Source: Lentisphaerae bacterium WC36
GTDB taxonomy: Bacteria > Verrucomicrobiota > Lentisphaeria > Victivallales > SZUA-371
NCBI GenBank assembly: GCA_020683205.1
Contig: CP085689.1
Coordinates: forward strand, 2,722,230 to 2,786,229
Reading direction: 5' to 3'
DNA length: 64,000 bases
In this document: in pieces, positions 1 through 8,640 of the stretch
Numbering within the stretch: the stretch's first letter is position 1
Layout: each line of letters starts with the position of its first letter
Notes under the pieces: model-generated
Database searches by the model: none
The model's input: the letters and a program-made list of their open reading frames with translations, nothing else
Told to the model about the DNA's origin: nothing
Position numbers and translations under genes: made by a program

Positions 1-266
1 AAATTTATAATGCTAGAGATAAAAAACGCCCCGTTGGCGGTTACAAAGACTTGGTTCAAGAAGTGGCTATTCACAACCAAGAACAATTAAAGGTAGCTGG
101 AGATCATATCGTTTTACCACAAACAGTTGAAAGCTTTGCAAAAGGATTATACGCCTTTGACAATGACTCTAAAGAATTATATTTCAGAAGTAATAGTGAT
201 ATTCAGTTCAAAAAAATTAAAACTATTCAATATAGCCAAGATAGTGAGCCAAATATTATTGATTAA
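1..266 (+). CDS. C-terminal fragment of an unknown protein
   Basis: The reading frame is already open at the left edge (from base 3) and runs to TAA at 264-266, so this is the last 87 or so codons of a gene starting outside the window. A TTG at 51 could be taken as a start, but the frame continues upstream without a stop and no ribosome-binding site precedes it. The visible part is hydrophilic, with no membrane segment and no motif I recognise. It ends shortly before a hairpin terminator. Function unknown. Confidence 0.6.
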   Translation, partial: IYNARDKKRPVGGYKDLVQEVAIHNQEQLKVAGDHIVLPQTVESFAKGLYAFDNDSKELYFRSNSDIQFKKIKTIQYSQDSEPNIID

Positions 267-329
267 ATTCATATTTTTATTTATATCATAAGATTTGCAA
301 ACCTACTTACCATTAGAGATTTAAATATT

Positions 330-363
330 TAGTGCAGCCAATTGTTGCACTATTTTTGTTTTT
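330..363 (+). terminator. Intrinsic terminator after the left-edge gene
   Basis: TAGTGCA (330-336) pairs with TGCACTA (346-352) around a 9-base loop and is followed by a T-rich run (353-363). It lies 63 bases after the stop of the partial gene. The rest of 267-510 is AT-rich with no other feature I can support. Confidence 0.75.
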
Positions 364-510
364 GATATATATTAAAATATTATAGCAATGCAAGAATATT
401 ACAATTTATGCATTGAATAAATAAAAAGAGATTACAAGATTATTGTTGAATTACAATTAAAATAACATTTTAGTTTATAATTTATAACTACTATTGGAGG
501 CATAGTTTTT

Positions 511-1449
511 ATGTTGAAGAAGTTGTTTTTACTTGTTTTTTTATTAGGTATTTCTCTTTACGGTGCGGATTCAAAAGTTGTCCCAATCGTAAAAAATAAT
601 GAAATAAAAGCTACGAATAACCAAAAAAATAATGCTCAAAAAGCAGAAAATAAAGTTATTGCTCAGCTAAACTATTTTGATGCAAGCAGGCTTTATCGTG
701 GTGGTGTATCTGGCGCATTCTTAGATTGGGAGTTGGCTATTGCAAAATTTACGGTTCCCAAGGGTAAGTTTTTGCGTGTGACAGTTTTTTTCAACCAAGA
801 AGGCAAACGTTACGAAATCATTCAAACCATTGACGATCTCAAAGATAAATTGAATTTATCATTAAATGTTAATTCACATAAAGGGAGCTTCCCCCATCTT
901 TATTTGTCATTAATTAATCAAAAAAGTGATAAGCGAGTCAAAATAGCTCAACGTTTCGGACTTGATTATGCCAATAAGCTAACACTATGCACTAAAAAAG
1001 TAATTAATTTACAGCTAAATAAAGAATATACTTTTGCGAGTAGTTGTAGTAGAAAAAACTATCCTATTACAAATAAAAAAACAACCTTTACTACAGAAGA
1101 CCAAAAGCTTAAATTTTTACCAAAAGTTGAGTTTAAAATAAAATTAACTTTATCTGATATTAATCATTCATTCTCACAGCCTCGTAATTTAGAGCCAGAA
1201 CTAATGTCAATTCCATTGGCAAAGCGCATCAAGTATTTATCACGCAAACGTGAATTATATTTTCAAGATTTTCGTGTTGGGATGCGCCCTTTAGGTGATA
1301 TCAATATTATTCAATCCTATTTGATAATTACTAGCTTAACTCTTGAAATTGCAGATGCAATTCAACAAAATGTTGCTGAAGAAAAAATTGCTAAACTAAA
1401 AAAAGAACTAAAAAAAGAGCGAGAGCAATTAGCAAAACTTCAAGACTAA
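511..1449 (+). CDS. Secreted protein of unknown function
   Basis: This 312-residue protein starts with a clear Sec signal peptide (MLKK, then a hydrophobic core to about residue 18, likely cleavage after LYGA). It should act in the periplasm or outside the cell. The start is supported by GGAGG about 10 bases upstream. The mature part begins with an Asn/Lys-rich linker; the middle looks beta-rich with four cysteines at about residues 155-185 that could form disulfides. The last 30 residues are a strongly charged Lys/Glu helix, likely coiled coil. I recognise no catalytic motif or family. It stands alone, convergent with xseA. Confidence 0.75.
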   Translation: MLKKLFLLVFLLGISLYGADSKVVPIVKNNEIKATNNQKNNAQKAENKVIAQLNYFDASRLYRGGVSGAFLDWELAIAKFTVPKGKFLRVTVFFNQEGKRYEIIQTIDDLKDKLNLSLNVNSHKGSFPHLYLSLINQKSDKRVKIAQRFGLDYANKLTLCTKKVINLQLNKEYTFASSCSRKNYPITNKKTTFTTEDQKLKFLPKVEFKIKLTLSDINHSFSQPRNLEPELMSIPLAKRIKYLSRKRELYFQDFRVGMRPLGDINIIQSYLIITSLTLEIADAIQQNVAEEKIAKLKKELKKEREQLAKLQD

Positions 1450-1482
1450 ATTAACAAGCAAAGTTTTAAAATACATACTAAG

Positions 1483-2811
1483 TTAACGCACCTTAAACTT
1501 AACGCTACCATCTTTAAGTTTTGCACTAACACTTTGATTGTGTTTAAAATCCGCAACAGAAGTTAGAACTGTTCCATCATCTTCAGAAGTTATCACAGCA
1601 AAACCACGATTAATGATTGCTTCAGGATTAAAAGCTTTAATTTTTGTCTCAGCAATTTTGAGGCGTTGCTTTTGGTTCGTCAAAGCGTAAGAATAACATT
1701 CAGTTAAACGGTTTTGTAAAATATGTAAATCCTGCTGATTTTTCATTAGAATATTTTGAACCGTTTTTAAGCTCAAAGATTGCGATACCAATTTTAATCG
1801 ATGCTGATAATTTTTCATAACTTCATCAAAATTATGCTCTAAAGCAATACTTAGTTCATCTATTTGCTGTTGCTTAAACTGTAGCGCATATTTTGGTTCG
1901 CGAAATAATTGTGAATTCGCTAAATACCTCAATCGTTGTTTAGCATTATCAAGGGCATACTTTAAATTTTGCAGTAATAACTTTTCTCCATTCGCAATAT
2001 TTTGCTTTAAAATGTTCAATTCTGGAACAATAATTTCAGCAGCAGCAGACGGTGTTGCGGCTCTAACATCAGCAACAAAGTCAACTATGGTAAAATCAAT
2101 TTCATGACCTATCGCACTAACGACTGGTATTTTACTATTTACAACACTACGAGCTAAAAGTTCTTCATTAAAAGCCCATAAATCTTCCATTGAACCGCCA
2201 CCACGTGTTATAACAATAACGTCAACGTCCTTGCTTTTATTAAAATATTCAAGTCCACGTTTAACGCTTATTCCAGCACCTTCACCTTGCATTTGAGCTG
2301 GAAAAATTTTAATATTAACTTTAGGAAATCTACGTTCAGCAACCTGTAAAAAATCTCGAACTGCGGCACCATCAGAAGAAGATATCACGCCAATACATTT
2401 TGGAATCTTAGGCAATGACTTTTTTAAACTTTGTTCAAATAATCCTTCATTATACAATTTACGTTTTAATTCTTCGAACTGCTGTTGTAATGAACCAACT
2501 CCAGCGATGCGAATATTTTTGGCATTGAATTGATATTCTCCTCGCACTTCATAAACAGTTAAATTTCCAAAAATTTCAATCGCCATTCCAACTTGCAAAT
2601 TAATTGCACGGGCTTGCGAAGCACCTTTAAAAAAAACAACTTTTAATTGTGATTTGTTATCTTTAAGTGTCATATATACATGTCCAGAGCTGTGAATATT
2701 TAACGTTCCAACTTCACCACTAATCCAAAATGGCATAAAGCTATTCTCAATAATATCACGAATTGCCCTATTAACGTCACTCACACTCCAAATGTCATTT
2801 TTTAAATTCAT
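1483..2811 (-). CDS. xseA: Exodeoxyribonuclease VII large subunit
   Basis: XseA is the large subunit of exonuclease VII, which with several XseB copies degrades single-stranded DNA to oligonucleotides. The 442-residue length is normal. The N-terminal OB fold is visible at about residues 5-100 (WISGEVGTLN, HVYMTLKD), followed by the catalytic domain with GVISSSDGAAVRDF, VIVITRGGGSMEDLW and the AIGHEIDFTIVDFVADVRAATPSAAAE block, then a long coiled coil at about 270-390 and the C-terminal RGFAVI segment. Its ATG shares one base with the stop of the M50 protease gene (TAATG), so the two are probably translated together. No xseB is visible here. Confidence 0.95.
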   Translation of the reverse strand: MNLKNDIWSVSDVNRAIRDIIENSFMPFWISGEVGTLNIHSSGHVYMTLKDNKSQLKVVFFKGASQARAINLQVGMAIEIFGNLTVYEVRGEYQFNAKNIRIAGVGSLQQQFEELKRKLYNEGLFEQSLKKSLPKIPKCIGVISSSDGAAVRDFLQVAERRFPKVNIKIFPAQMQGEGAGISVKRGLEYFNKSKDVDVIVITRGGGSMEDLWAFNEELLARSVVNSKIPVVSAIGHEIDFTIVDFVADVRAATPSAAAEIIVPELNILKQNIANGEKLLLQNLKYALDNAKQRLRYLANSQLFREPKYALQFKQQQIDELSIALEHNFDEVMKNYQHRLKLVSQSLSLKTVQNILMKNQQDLHILQNRLTECYSYALTNQKQRLKIAETKIKAFNPEAIINRGFAVITSEDDGTVLTSVADFKHNQSVSAKLKDGSVKFKVR

Positions 2812-3455
2812 TACCCACCCATGAATAATTTTGCAAAGTACTCAATCGCATGAGCCACTGCAATCTGTGAAACTGCAAATATTTTCGAAATATTTTTAAA
2901 TAAAATGATCATAACAACCAATGTTGCTCCTTTATTGAATTCACTATTATTCACTGCATGTTCTAAACGCGGGAAAAAATTACATAATACGTGCCACCCA
3001 TCAAATGTAGGAATTGGACACATATTTAATACAAATAATACTAAATTCAACAACGCCGCTAATTGAAAAAACTGTACCAAATTTTTTAAAACTAGAGCAT
3101 CTTTAATCACAACAAATGCTAAACTCGCTAACAAAATGCTAAGTGTACACAACAGTAAATTGGCAAATGGTCCAGCAAATGATACCAATGCATCACTATA
3201 TTTATGACGTAAATTATATCGATTTACTGGCACGGCTCCCCATGCAATACCAATAAAAAACAGCATGAATAAAGAAACTAATCCCATCTGCTTTAGTGGA
3301 TTCATTGAAATATGTCCTAAATCTGCAGCCGTCGAATCACCTTGCCATTTAGCGGTAACAGCATGCATTAATTCGTGAAAACAGATCGAAAACACAATTA
3401 TTAATAACCAGCTAAAACCAACAAGTGGAGTTTCCCACAATTTTACTATAAACAT
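2811..3455 (-). CDS. M50-family (site-2 type) zinc metalloprotease
   Basis: This 214-residue polytopic membrane protein has both hallmarks of the M50 intramembrane proteases: a zinc-binding HELMHA (HExxH) in an early membrane segment at about residues 27-32, and a distal NMCPIPTFDGWHVL segment at about 144-157 supplying the third zinc ligand (NxxPxPxxDG type). It has about five hydrophobic segments and no PDZ domain, which fits the short stand-alone YwhC/Rv-like group rather than RseP. Substrate unknown. It lies immediately upstream of xseA with a one-base stop/start overlap. Confidence 0.88.
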   Translation of the reverse strand: MFIVKLWETPLVGFSWLLIIVFSICFHELMHAVTAKWQGDSTAADLGHISMNPLKQMGLVSLFMLFFIGIAWGAVPVNRYNLRHKYSDALVSFAGPFANLLLCTLSILLASLAFVVIKDALVLKNLVQFFQLAALLNLVLFVLNMCPIPTFDGWHVLCNFFPRLEHAVNNSEFNKGATLVVMIILFKNISKIFAVSQIAVAHAIEYFAKLFMGG

Positions 3456-3516
3456 TTTGCCCCTTAAATTTTTCTCTATTTTACTTTTTGATTTTCTTTC
3501 AAATTTTACAAGTTCT

Positions 3517-3840
3517 TTAAATATCTATTGCAACTTCCCAAAATTGAAATGCAACTTCTTCATAAGGATGAGCATCTTTTAAAACTCTTATAACATCCTT
3601 AATGATTTCAAGTTGACAAATTAATTCAACTTTAATTTCTGAAACTTTTTCTATTTTGTTATACTCGCCAATCGCAGGGGCACTCCCTTTTAACGGTCTA
3701 AATTGCCCTGTCCCTTTTAATTCAAAGCAACAACAGTCATAATTGCCAATTTTTCCAGCACCTACAGCAAAAATTGCTTTTTTCACTTTTTCAGAGTCTT
3801 CAATAGGAACATAATATACTAATCTATATGCTTTTTTCAT
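3517..3840 (-). CDS. NIF3/CutA-like small protein
   Basis: This 107-residue soluble protein matches the stand-alone version of the YqfO insert domain found in NIF3-family proteins (CutA-like ferredoxin-like fold). Visible hallmarks are the VYYVP start, GAGKIGNYDCCCFELKGTGQFRP in the middle (given here as an N-x-x-G-T-G-Q-F-R-P pattern), and the C-terminal HPYEEVAF. Function in bacteria is unclear; the full-length relatives bind metals. It has its own short leader and sits 61 bases from the M50 gene on the same strand, so it may head that operon. Confidence 0.8.
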   Translation of the reverse strand: MKKAYRLVYYVPIEDSEKVKKAIFAVGAGKIGNYDCCCFELKGTGQFRPLKGSAPAIGEYNKIEKVSEIKVELICQLEIIKDVIRVLKDAHPYEEVAFQFWEVAIDI

Positions 3841-3973
3841 ATTGCAACCTTTTTTATTGAATAATACTTAACATACAACCACAATCTGCTGAAAACTAGC
3901 ATTTATAATAAAAACTTCTCTTTTTTGACTATTATTTTTAAATCAGTTTTTGATAATATTATATTTCTAAACA

Positions 3974-4015
3974 AAAAAATACACTTCAAATGATGAAGTG
4001 CATTTTTATATTTTT
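3974..4015 (-). terminator. Terminator after the GH28 gene
   Basis: CACTTCA (3982-3988) pairs with TGAAGTG (3994-4000) around a 5-base loop. On the minus strand it is followed by a run of T (A run at 3972-3980 on plus), directly after the GH28 stop at 4031. The plus-strand side is also T-rich, so it may work both ways. The remaining bases 3841-3970 hold nothing I can support. Confidence 0.75.
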
Positions 4016-4030
4016 ATCAACTAAATTATT

Positions 4031-5458
4031 TTAATCAATAACAATTTCTTTTTTATCATTTTTCACAATGATATCTTTATTGCCATTATTAGTTGAAACA
4101 TTATCAAGAGTAATTTTATGTGCATTTTCTAAGTGAATAAAATTACGTTCGTCTTCTTTTTTAACAATAACTTCGATATTTTTAAAATCAATATTTTTTA
4201 CGTGACGAGCATAAATACCAAATGCTGGAAATGCATTTTTACCTTTTGGAGCTTTATGTGTAAAATAAATATATTCTGGATATTTACGCTTAGTAATCTC
4301 CTCTATTTTCGCTACATTTGCAACTTTTCCATCACCAACTAAATTAATCTTAATATTTTCTAATTGAACATTTTCAATAAGTAAATCATCATCATTTCTT
4401 CCAGAAATAATAATACCTGTTGGATGAACTAAACGACCTTTTTCTGATGTTTCAGAAGTAATATTTGAAATTTTTACTCCGCGGATACAACCAGGTTTAC
4501 GTGATTCTTTTTCACGGTATTTATTTAAACGATTACTTAGACGCATAAATAATGTCATATCAGAATCAATTACTTTAATATTGTTGATATACAAATTCTC
4601 TAAGCGAGCACCGTCAACCGACAAAATTTTCATTGCTCCGCCTTTATTATTATGAATAACGCTATCTGTAAATGAAATATTTATGAAATCACCCATCGAT
4701 TCAGTTCCCATTTTGAAAGCACCCCAATGGCTACTTAAACGGCAATTCTTTACCCAAACATTACGAGTAGGCTTAGGACTTGTTGCTTTAATACAAACTG
4801 AGTCATCTCCTGATTCAATATCGCAATTTTCAATTAAAATATTTTCGCTTGAGTCAATATCAATTCCATCATTATTGCCATTAACTAAATTATTAATTGC
4901 AATATTTTTAACTTGCACATTTTTACTCTGATAAAGATGTAAACACCATGCTCCAGCACTTTGTAATTTCACACCATTAATCTCTAAGTTTTCACTGCGA
5001 ACAACACGCACCAAAAATGGACGCGGATTTCTAAAAACTTTCCCCTGCCCATCAATTGTTCCTTCACCAATAATTTTAACATTTTTTACATCAACGATAC
5101 CAATTAAGCACCAACCGCGCTTTTGTTTTACCGCATCAACAAAAAAGTCTGGGTTAGAATAATCTTTGAAATTTTTACTTCCCAAAATAACAGCACCTTT
5201 TTCAAGTTTCATGGTTACGTTATCTTTAAAAAGAATTGTTCCTGATAAATAGTTACCAGCTGGCACGACAACCGTTCCTCCGCCATCAGCATTACATTTA
5301 TCAATTGCTTTTTGAATTGCAGCGCTATCAATTTTAACCCCGTCGCCAACTGCTCCAAAATTTTTAACATTATACTCTTTTGCCTCTACCATACTCACTG
5401 TAAAAAAACAGCACAATAAAGTAACCATCATAAAAAAATCTTTCACCAATTTTTTCAT
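4031..5458 (-). CDS. Secreted glycoside hydrolase family 28 (polygalacturonase-like)
   Basis: A secreted pectin-degrading enzyme of the right-handed beta-helix GH28 family, hydrolysing galacturonan or rhamnogalacturonan. The 475-residue protein has a signal peptide (residues 1-26, ending VEA), the N-terminal YNVKNFGAVGDGVKIDS signature at about 28-44, and the catalytic blocks NNDGIDIDSS and SGDDSVCIKA (the NxD and DD aspartates) at about 195-225. The third block reads SHWGAFKMGTES, where classical polygalacturonases have GHG-SIGS; this variant is common in plant-type and bacterial exo/rhamnogalacturonidase branches. Repeated beta-helix rungs with I-N-I patterns run to the end. It is a single gene with its own terminator, next to sugar-salvage genes. 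Confidence 0.9.
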   Translation of the reverse strand: MKKLVKDFFMMVTLLCCFFTVSMVEAKEYNVKNFGAVGDGVKIDSAAIQKAIDKCNADGGGTVVVPAGNYLSGTILFKDNVTMKLEKGAVILGSKNFKDYSNPDFFVDAVKQKRGWCLIGIVDVKNVKIIGEGTIDGQGKVFRNPRPFLVRVVRSENLEINGVKLQSAGAWCLHLYQSKNVQVKNIAINNLVNGNNDGIDIDSSENILIENCDIESGDDSVCIKATSPKPTRNVWVKNCRLSSHWGAFKMGTESMGDFINISFTDSVIHNNKGGAMKILSVDGARLENLYINNIKVIDSDMTLFMRLSNRLNKYREKESRKPGCIRGVKISNITSETSEKGRLVHPTGIIISGRNDDDLLIENVQLENIKINLVGDGKVANVAKIEEITKRKYPEYIYFTHKAPKGKNAFPAFGIYARHVKNIDFKNIEVIVKKEDERNFIHLENAHKITLDNVSTNNGNKDIIVKNDKKEIVID

Positions 5459-5544
5459 TTCCTCTTTTTCCTTTTCTATTTTAAGTTAATCATAACGAAT
5501 AATTTTATTATAACATAACTAACAATTTATACAATTAATATAAT

Positions 5545-5590
5545 AAAAAAAAGTGTAAATTGAAAATAAATCCAACTTACACTTTTTTTA
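5545..5590 (-). terminator. Terminator after nagB
   Basis: AAGTGTAA (5551-5558) pairs with TTACACTT (5577-5584), with a further TTG/CAA pairing inside the stem; the minus-strand side ends in a T run. It closes the five-gene operon ending with nagB at 5618. The plus-strand side is also T-rich. Confidence 0.75.
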
Positions 5591-5617
5591 ATATTTATTC
5601 AAAATATATATAACAAT

Positions 5618-6412
5618 TTATTTTAAATTACGATATTTTTCCCACTCTGGTTCATTATCGAAAATCCATTTATAATAGTCTTTTTCTGTTAATAATTCAG
5701 CCGCTTCTTCATCACAAATCACAACTGTATTTGGATGCAATTGTAATGCTGTAGCAGAAATCATTGCCGTGACAGGACCTTCAACAGCTTTTGCTAGAAT
5801 TTCAGCTTTTTCCTTACCAGTTACTAACATAATAACTTTTCCAGAATCTAAAATTGTACCAACACCCATTGTAAAAGCACGCTTAGGCATATCTTCTGGA
5901 TTGTCAAACAGTGGAGAATTTTGCTCAATAGTCACAGGCGCCAATGCTTTTTGACGAGTACGACTCATTAGAGAGGATAATGGCTCATTGAAGCCAATAT
6001 GCCCCGTACGACCAATTCCTAATAATTGAATATCAACGCCCCCTGCGTCAGCAATTGCCTGCTCATAGCGCTCACCTTCTCCATCCAAATCTTCTGTTGC
6101 ACCGTCTGGAAGATGAGTATTTCTTAAATCAATGTTAACACGGTTGAATAAAAAATGGTTCATGTAATAACGATATGAATTCTCATTATCACCTGATAAG
6201 CCAATATATTCATCTAGGTTGAATGATTTACATAAAGAGAAATCCAATCCCTCATTTTTATGACGCTCTACAAGATTGTCATATAAATTCTCCATTGTAC
6301 GACCAGTAGCTAAACCTAACACTAAGTCTGGCTTTGCAGTAATTGCATCTGCTAAAATTTCAGCTGTTAAGTTAATTGCACTTGCAGCATCTTTTCTAAT
6401 GATTACTTCCAT
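5618..6412 (-). CDS. nagB: Glucosamine-6-phosphate deaminase
   Basis: NagB converts glucosamine-6-phosphate to fructose-6-phosphate and ammonia, feeding amino sugars into glycolysis. The 264-residue length, GLATGRT (residues 33-39), SFNLDEYIGL (about 63-72, containing the catalytic proton-transfer Asp) and GHIGFNEP are all typical. One oddity: where E. coli NagB has NDGH (Asp141), this protein has RTGH, so Thr136 replaces that Asp while the following His and Glu are kept. I recall this RTGH form from another NagB branch but cannot verify it here. It is the last gene of the operon. Confidence 0.93.
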   Translation of the reverse strand: MEVIIRKDAASAINLTAEILADAITAKPDLVLGLATGRTMENLYDNLVERHKNEGLDFSLCKSFNLDEYIGLSGDNENSYRYYMNHFLFNRVNIDLRNTHLPDGATEDLDGEGERYEQAIADAGGVDIQLLGIGRTGHIGFNEPLSSLMSRTRQKALAPVTIEQNSPLFDNPEDMPKRAFTMGVGTILDSGKVIMLVTGKEKAEILAKAVEGPVTAMISATALQLHPNTVVICDEEAAELLTEKDYYKWIFDNEPEWEKYRNLK

Positions 6413-6445
6413 TTTTTTACCTTTAAATCTAATTTTTATTTATAA

Positions 6446-7372
6446 TTATTTCTCATTATTTAACTTTGTGAAATATTCAACAGTTGCTTCCATACCAGTA
6501 TCAAAGTCAGCAGTTGGTTTAAATCCAGTCGCTGCTAATTTATCTACTGCAGCCATTGAGTGTTTAACATCGCCAGCACGCTCTGGAAGATGAACAACCT
6601 TTGAATCACTATTAGTGATTGCCTTAATCTTTGTCACCAAGTCATTGATTGTAATTTTTGCACCATAAGCAACGTTATAAACATCATTATGTTCTTCATT
6701 CATCGCCAAATAAACATTTGCTGCAACAATATCTTTAACATAGATGAAATCACGAGTTTGTTCCCCATCTCCAAAAATTGTAATATCTTCATTAGCTAAT
6801 GACTTAGCAGTGAAAATAGGAATTGCCGCCGCATATGCACTATTAGGATCTTGACGAGGACCAAACACGTTAAAATAACGTAAACATGCTGTCTTTAACT
6901 TACCTTCGTTAGCAAACATTTTGCAATAATACTCACCGTCAAGTTTTGTAATCGCATATGGACTTTTTGGTTCAGGAATCATTGTCTCAACTTTTGGTGT
7001 AACAGGATTATCACCATAAATTGCAGCACTTGTACTAAAACATAATTTTTTAACACCAGCTTCTGCCGCTTCTTCTAAAACGATTAAAAGACCTTCAACA
7101 TTTAACTTAGCACATTCAATTGGATTATGCATCGACTCTGGCACGCTAATCATTGCCGCTAAATGGAAAACATAATCTACACCTTCCATCGCTTTTTTAA
7201 CAACTTCACGGTCGCAAATATCGCCTTTAATGAATTCACATTCAAAACCTTCAAGGTTTTTTTCATATCCAGAACGAAGATTATCTAATACTCTTACTTC
7301 TGCTTTACCTTGAAAATGTTCAACAATATGACTCCCAATGAAGCCAGCACCACCAGTTACTAATACTCTCAT
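6446..7372 (-). CDS. NAD-dependent sugar-nucleotide epimerase (GalE/WbpP-like SDR)
   Basis: Extended short-chain dehydrogenase acting on a nucleotide sugar, probably a UDP-hexose or UDP-HexNAc 4-epimerase. The 308-residue protein has the Rossmann signature GGAGFIGSHI (7-16), the catalytic YAITK (Tyr-x-x-x-Lys, about 138-142) after STSAAIYG, the R-Y-F-N-V-F-G-P-R-Q block at about 166-175, and GDGEQTRDFIYV near 200. Substrate cannot be settled from sequence. Its position between a Gfo/Idh/MocA gene and nagB in the same operon suggests handling of UDP-GlcNAc/GalNAc-type sugars. Confidence 0.88.
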   Translation of the reverse strand: MRVLVTGGAGFIGSHIVEHFQGKAEVRVLDNLRSGYEKNLEGFECEFIKGDICDREVVKKAMEGVDYVFHLAAMISVPESMHNPIECAKLNVEGLLIVLEEAAEAGVKKLCFSTSAAIYGDNPVTPKVETMIPEPKSPYAITKLDGEYYCKMFANEGKLKTACLRYFNVFGPRQDPNSAYAAAIPIFTAKSLANEDITIFGDGEQTRDFIYVKDIVAANVYLAMNEEHNDVYNVAYGAKITINDLVTKIKAITNSDSKVVHLPERAGDVKHSMAAVDKLAATGFKPTADFDTGMEATVEYFTKLNNEK

Positions 7373-7450
7373 AATAAATATTTCCTCTCGAATTTTATTA
7401 CATTAAATGTAATAAAGAATTATTGTAAAATAAATTAATTTATAAAAAAT

Positions 7451-8617
7451 TCAAGGTCTAAAGGCGCTAATTTCACACCTTTTACCATTATTTCTCATTG
7501 ACTGCGTTCCTTTAATACAGCTTATTGCGCTATAAAAAGCATCATTTAAATTCACTAAAGGTTGCTTATCATAAATTATATAATCAAAAAAATCTCTGAT
7601 TATCAAGTTATTTGTAAAATTATGACTCTGTTCTTGCTCATTAAATTCAAAAATTTCATCACCATTAATACTATAATTATCTGTACGATTTAAATAAACA
7701 TGCACTGCTGAATTACCAAAATTTTCAATTCTGCCCTTGGTTCCAATAATAGTATAATTTCGGCTGCAATCTGGAGTAAAATTATTTTGCATATAACTAC
7801 ATTGAATTCCATTATCTAATTGCATCATCATCATACAATTATCTTCAACATCAAGCTTTGAATTAAATCCTTGTTGTTCTTCAGGAGGCCAATTATTAAC
7901 TCGTTGTTGCTTATCCTCTGCTTTAAAAAATTGTTTTTGATATTTAGCCTTAGGTAATTCATTAAACAAACTTTGCTGTCCAAATGCGCATACAACATTT
8001 GAATAACTATTACCTAAAAAATGAATTGCATCAATATCATGGCAGCCTTTATGTAACAATAAACTCCCACATTTTTCTCTTTCAGCGTGCCAATCTTTAA
8101 AAAATGCATCTCCACCATATGAAATAAAATGACGCACCCAAATATTTACAACTTTGCCTATAGTTCCATCTCTAACAATTTGATGCATTTTTTGGATAAA
8201 TGGCATGTAACGCAAATTATGTCCGACCATTATTTTCGCTGTGCTTTTGTGAGCAATTTGCACCAAGTTATGACATTCTTCTTCGCTAATAGCTAAAGGC
8301 TTCTCTAAAAAAACATGAATATTTTTTTCTAAAGCCAGTTTTGCTTGCTCATAATGAAAATAATCTGGACTGGTAATAAAAACAGCATCCAACTTTTCGT
8401 TATCAAGCATCTCTTCATAATCATCATAACAATTAGCTCGTTGGTCAAATTTTATACTCAATCTTTCAGCAAATTTAACTAAATTATCTTTATTAGGATC
8501 AAAACCAGCAACAATATTAACTTGAAAACGATTATCAAAACTATTGCTAACACATTCATCAACAAATTCACCTCGTTGACAACATCCACTAACTGCAATT
8601 TTGATAATCGTTTTCAT
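7451..8617 (-). CDS. Gfo/Idh/MocA-family oxidoreductase
   Basis: NAD(P)-dependent sugar oxidoreductase. The N-terminal Rossmann domain begins IKIAVSGCCQRG, and the family motif FLEKPLAIS (the EKP lysine) is at about residue 105-113. The C-terminal alpha/beta domain carries LLLHKGCHDIDAIHFLGN, in which the HxxDxxH-type residues bind substrate. I place the start at 8617 (ATG), because AAAGG lies 11 bases upstream; the frame also has a TTG at 8626, but that is too close to the same site. Length 388 residues. Substrate unknown; in this operon it probably oxidises or reduces a pectin- or amino-sugar-derived compound. Confidence 0.85.
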   Translation of the reverse strand: MKTIIKIAVSGCCQRGEFVDECVSNSFDNRFQVNIVAGFDPNKDNLVKFAERLSIKFDQRANCYDDYEEMLDNEKLDAVFITSPDYFHYEQAKLALEKNIHVFLEKPLAISEEECHNLVQIAHKSTAKIMVGHNLRYMPFIQKMHQIVRDGTIGKVVNIWVRHFISYGGDAFFKDWHAEREKCGSLLLHKGCHDIDAIHFLGNSYSNVVCAFGQQSLFNELPKAKYQKQFFKAEDKQQRVNNWPPEEQQGFNSKLDVEDNCMMMMQLDNGIQCSYMQNNFTPDCSRNYTIIGTKGRIENFGNSAVHVYLNRTDNYSINGDEIFEFNEQEQSHNFTNNLIIRDFFDYIIYDKQPLVNLNDAFYSAISCIKGTQSMRNNGKRCEISAFRP

Positions 8618-8640
8618 TACTAACAAAACCTTTAAAAAAA

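Noticed and set aside
51-266. Short gene starting at TTG 51
   Set aside because: The frame is open upstream to base 3 with no ribosome-binding site at 51, so it is the end of a longer gene.
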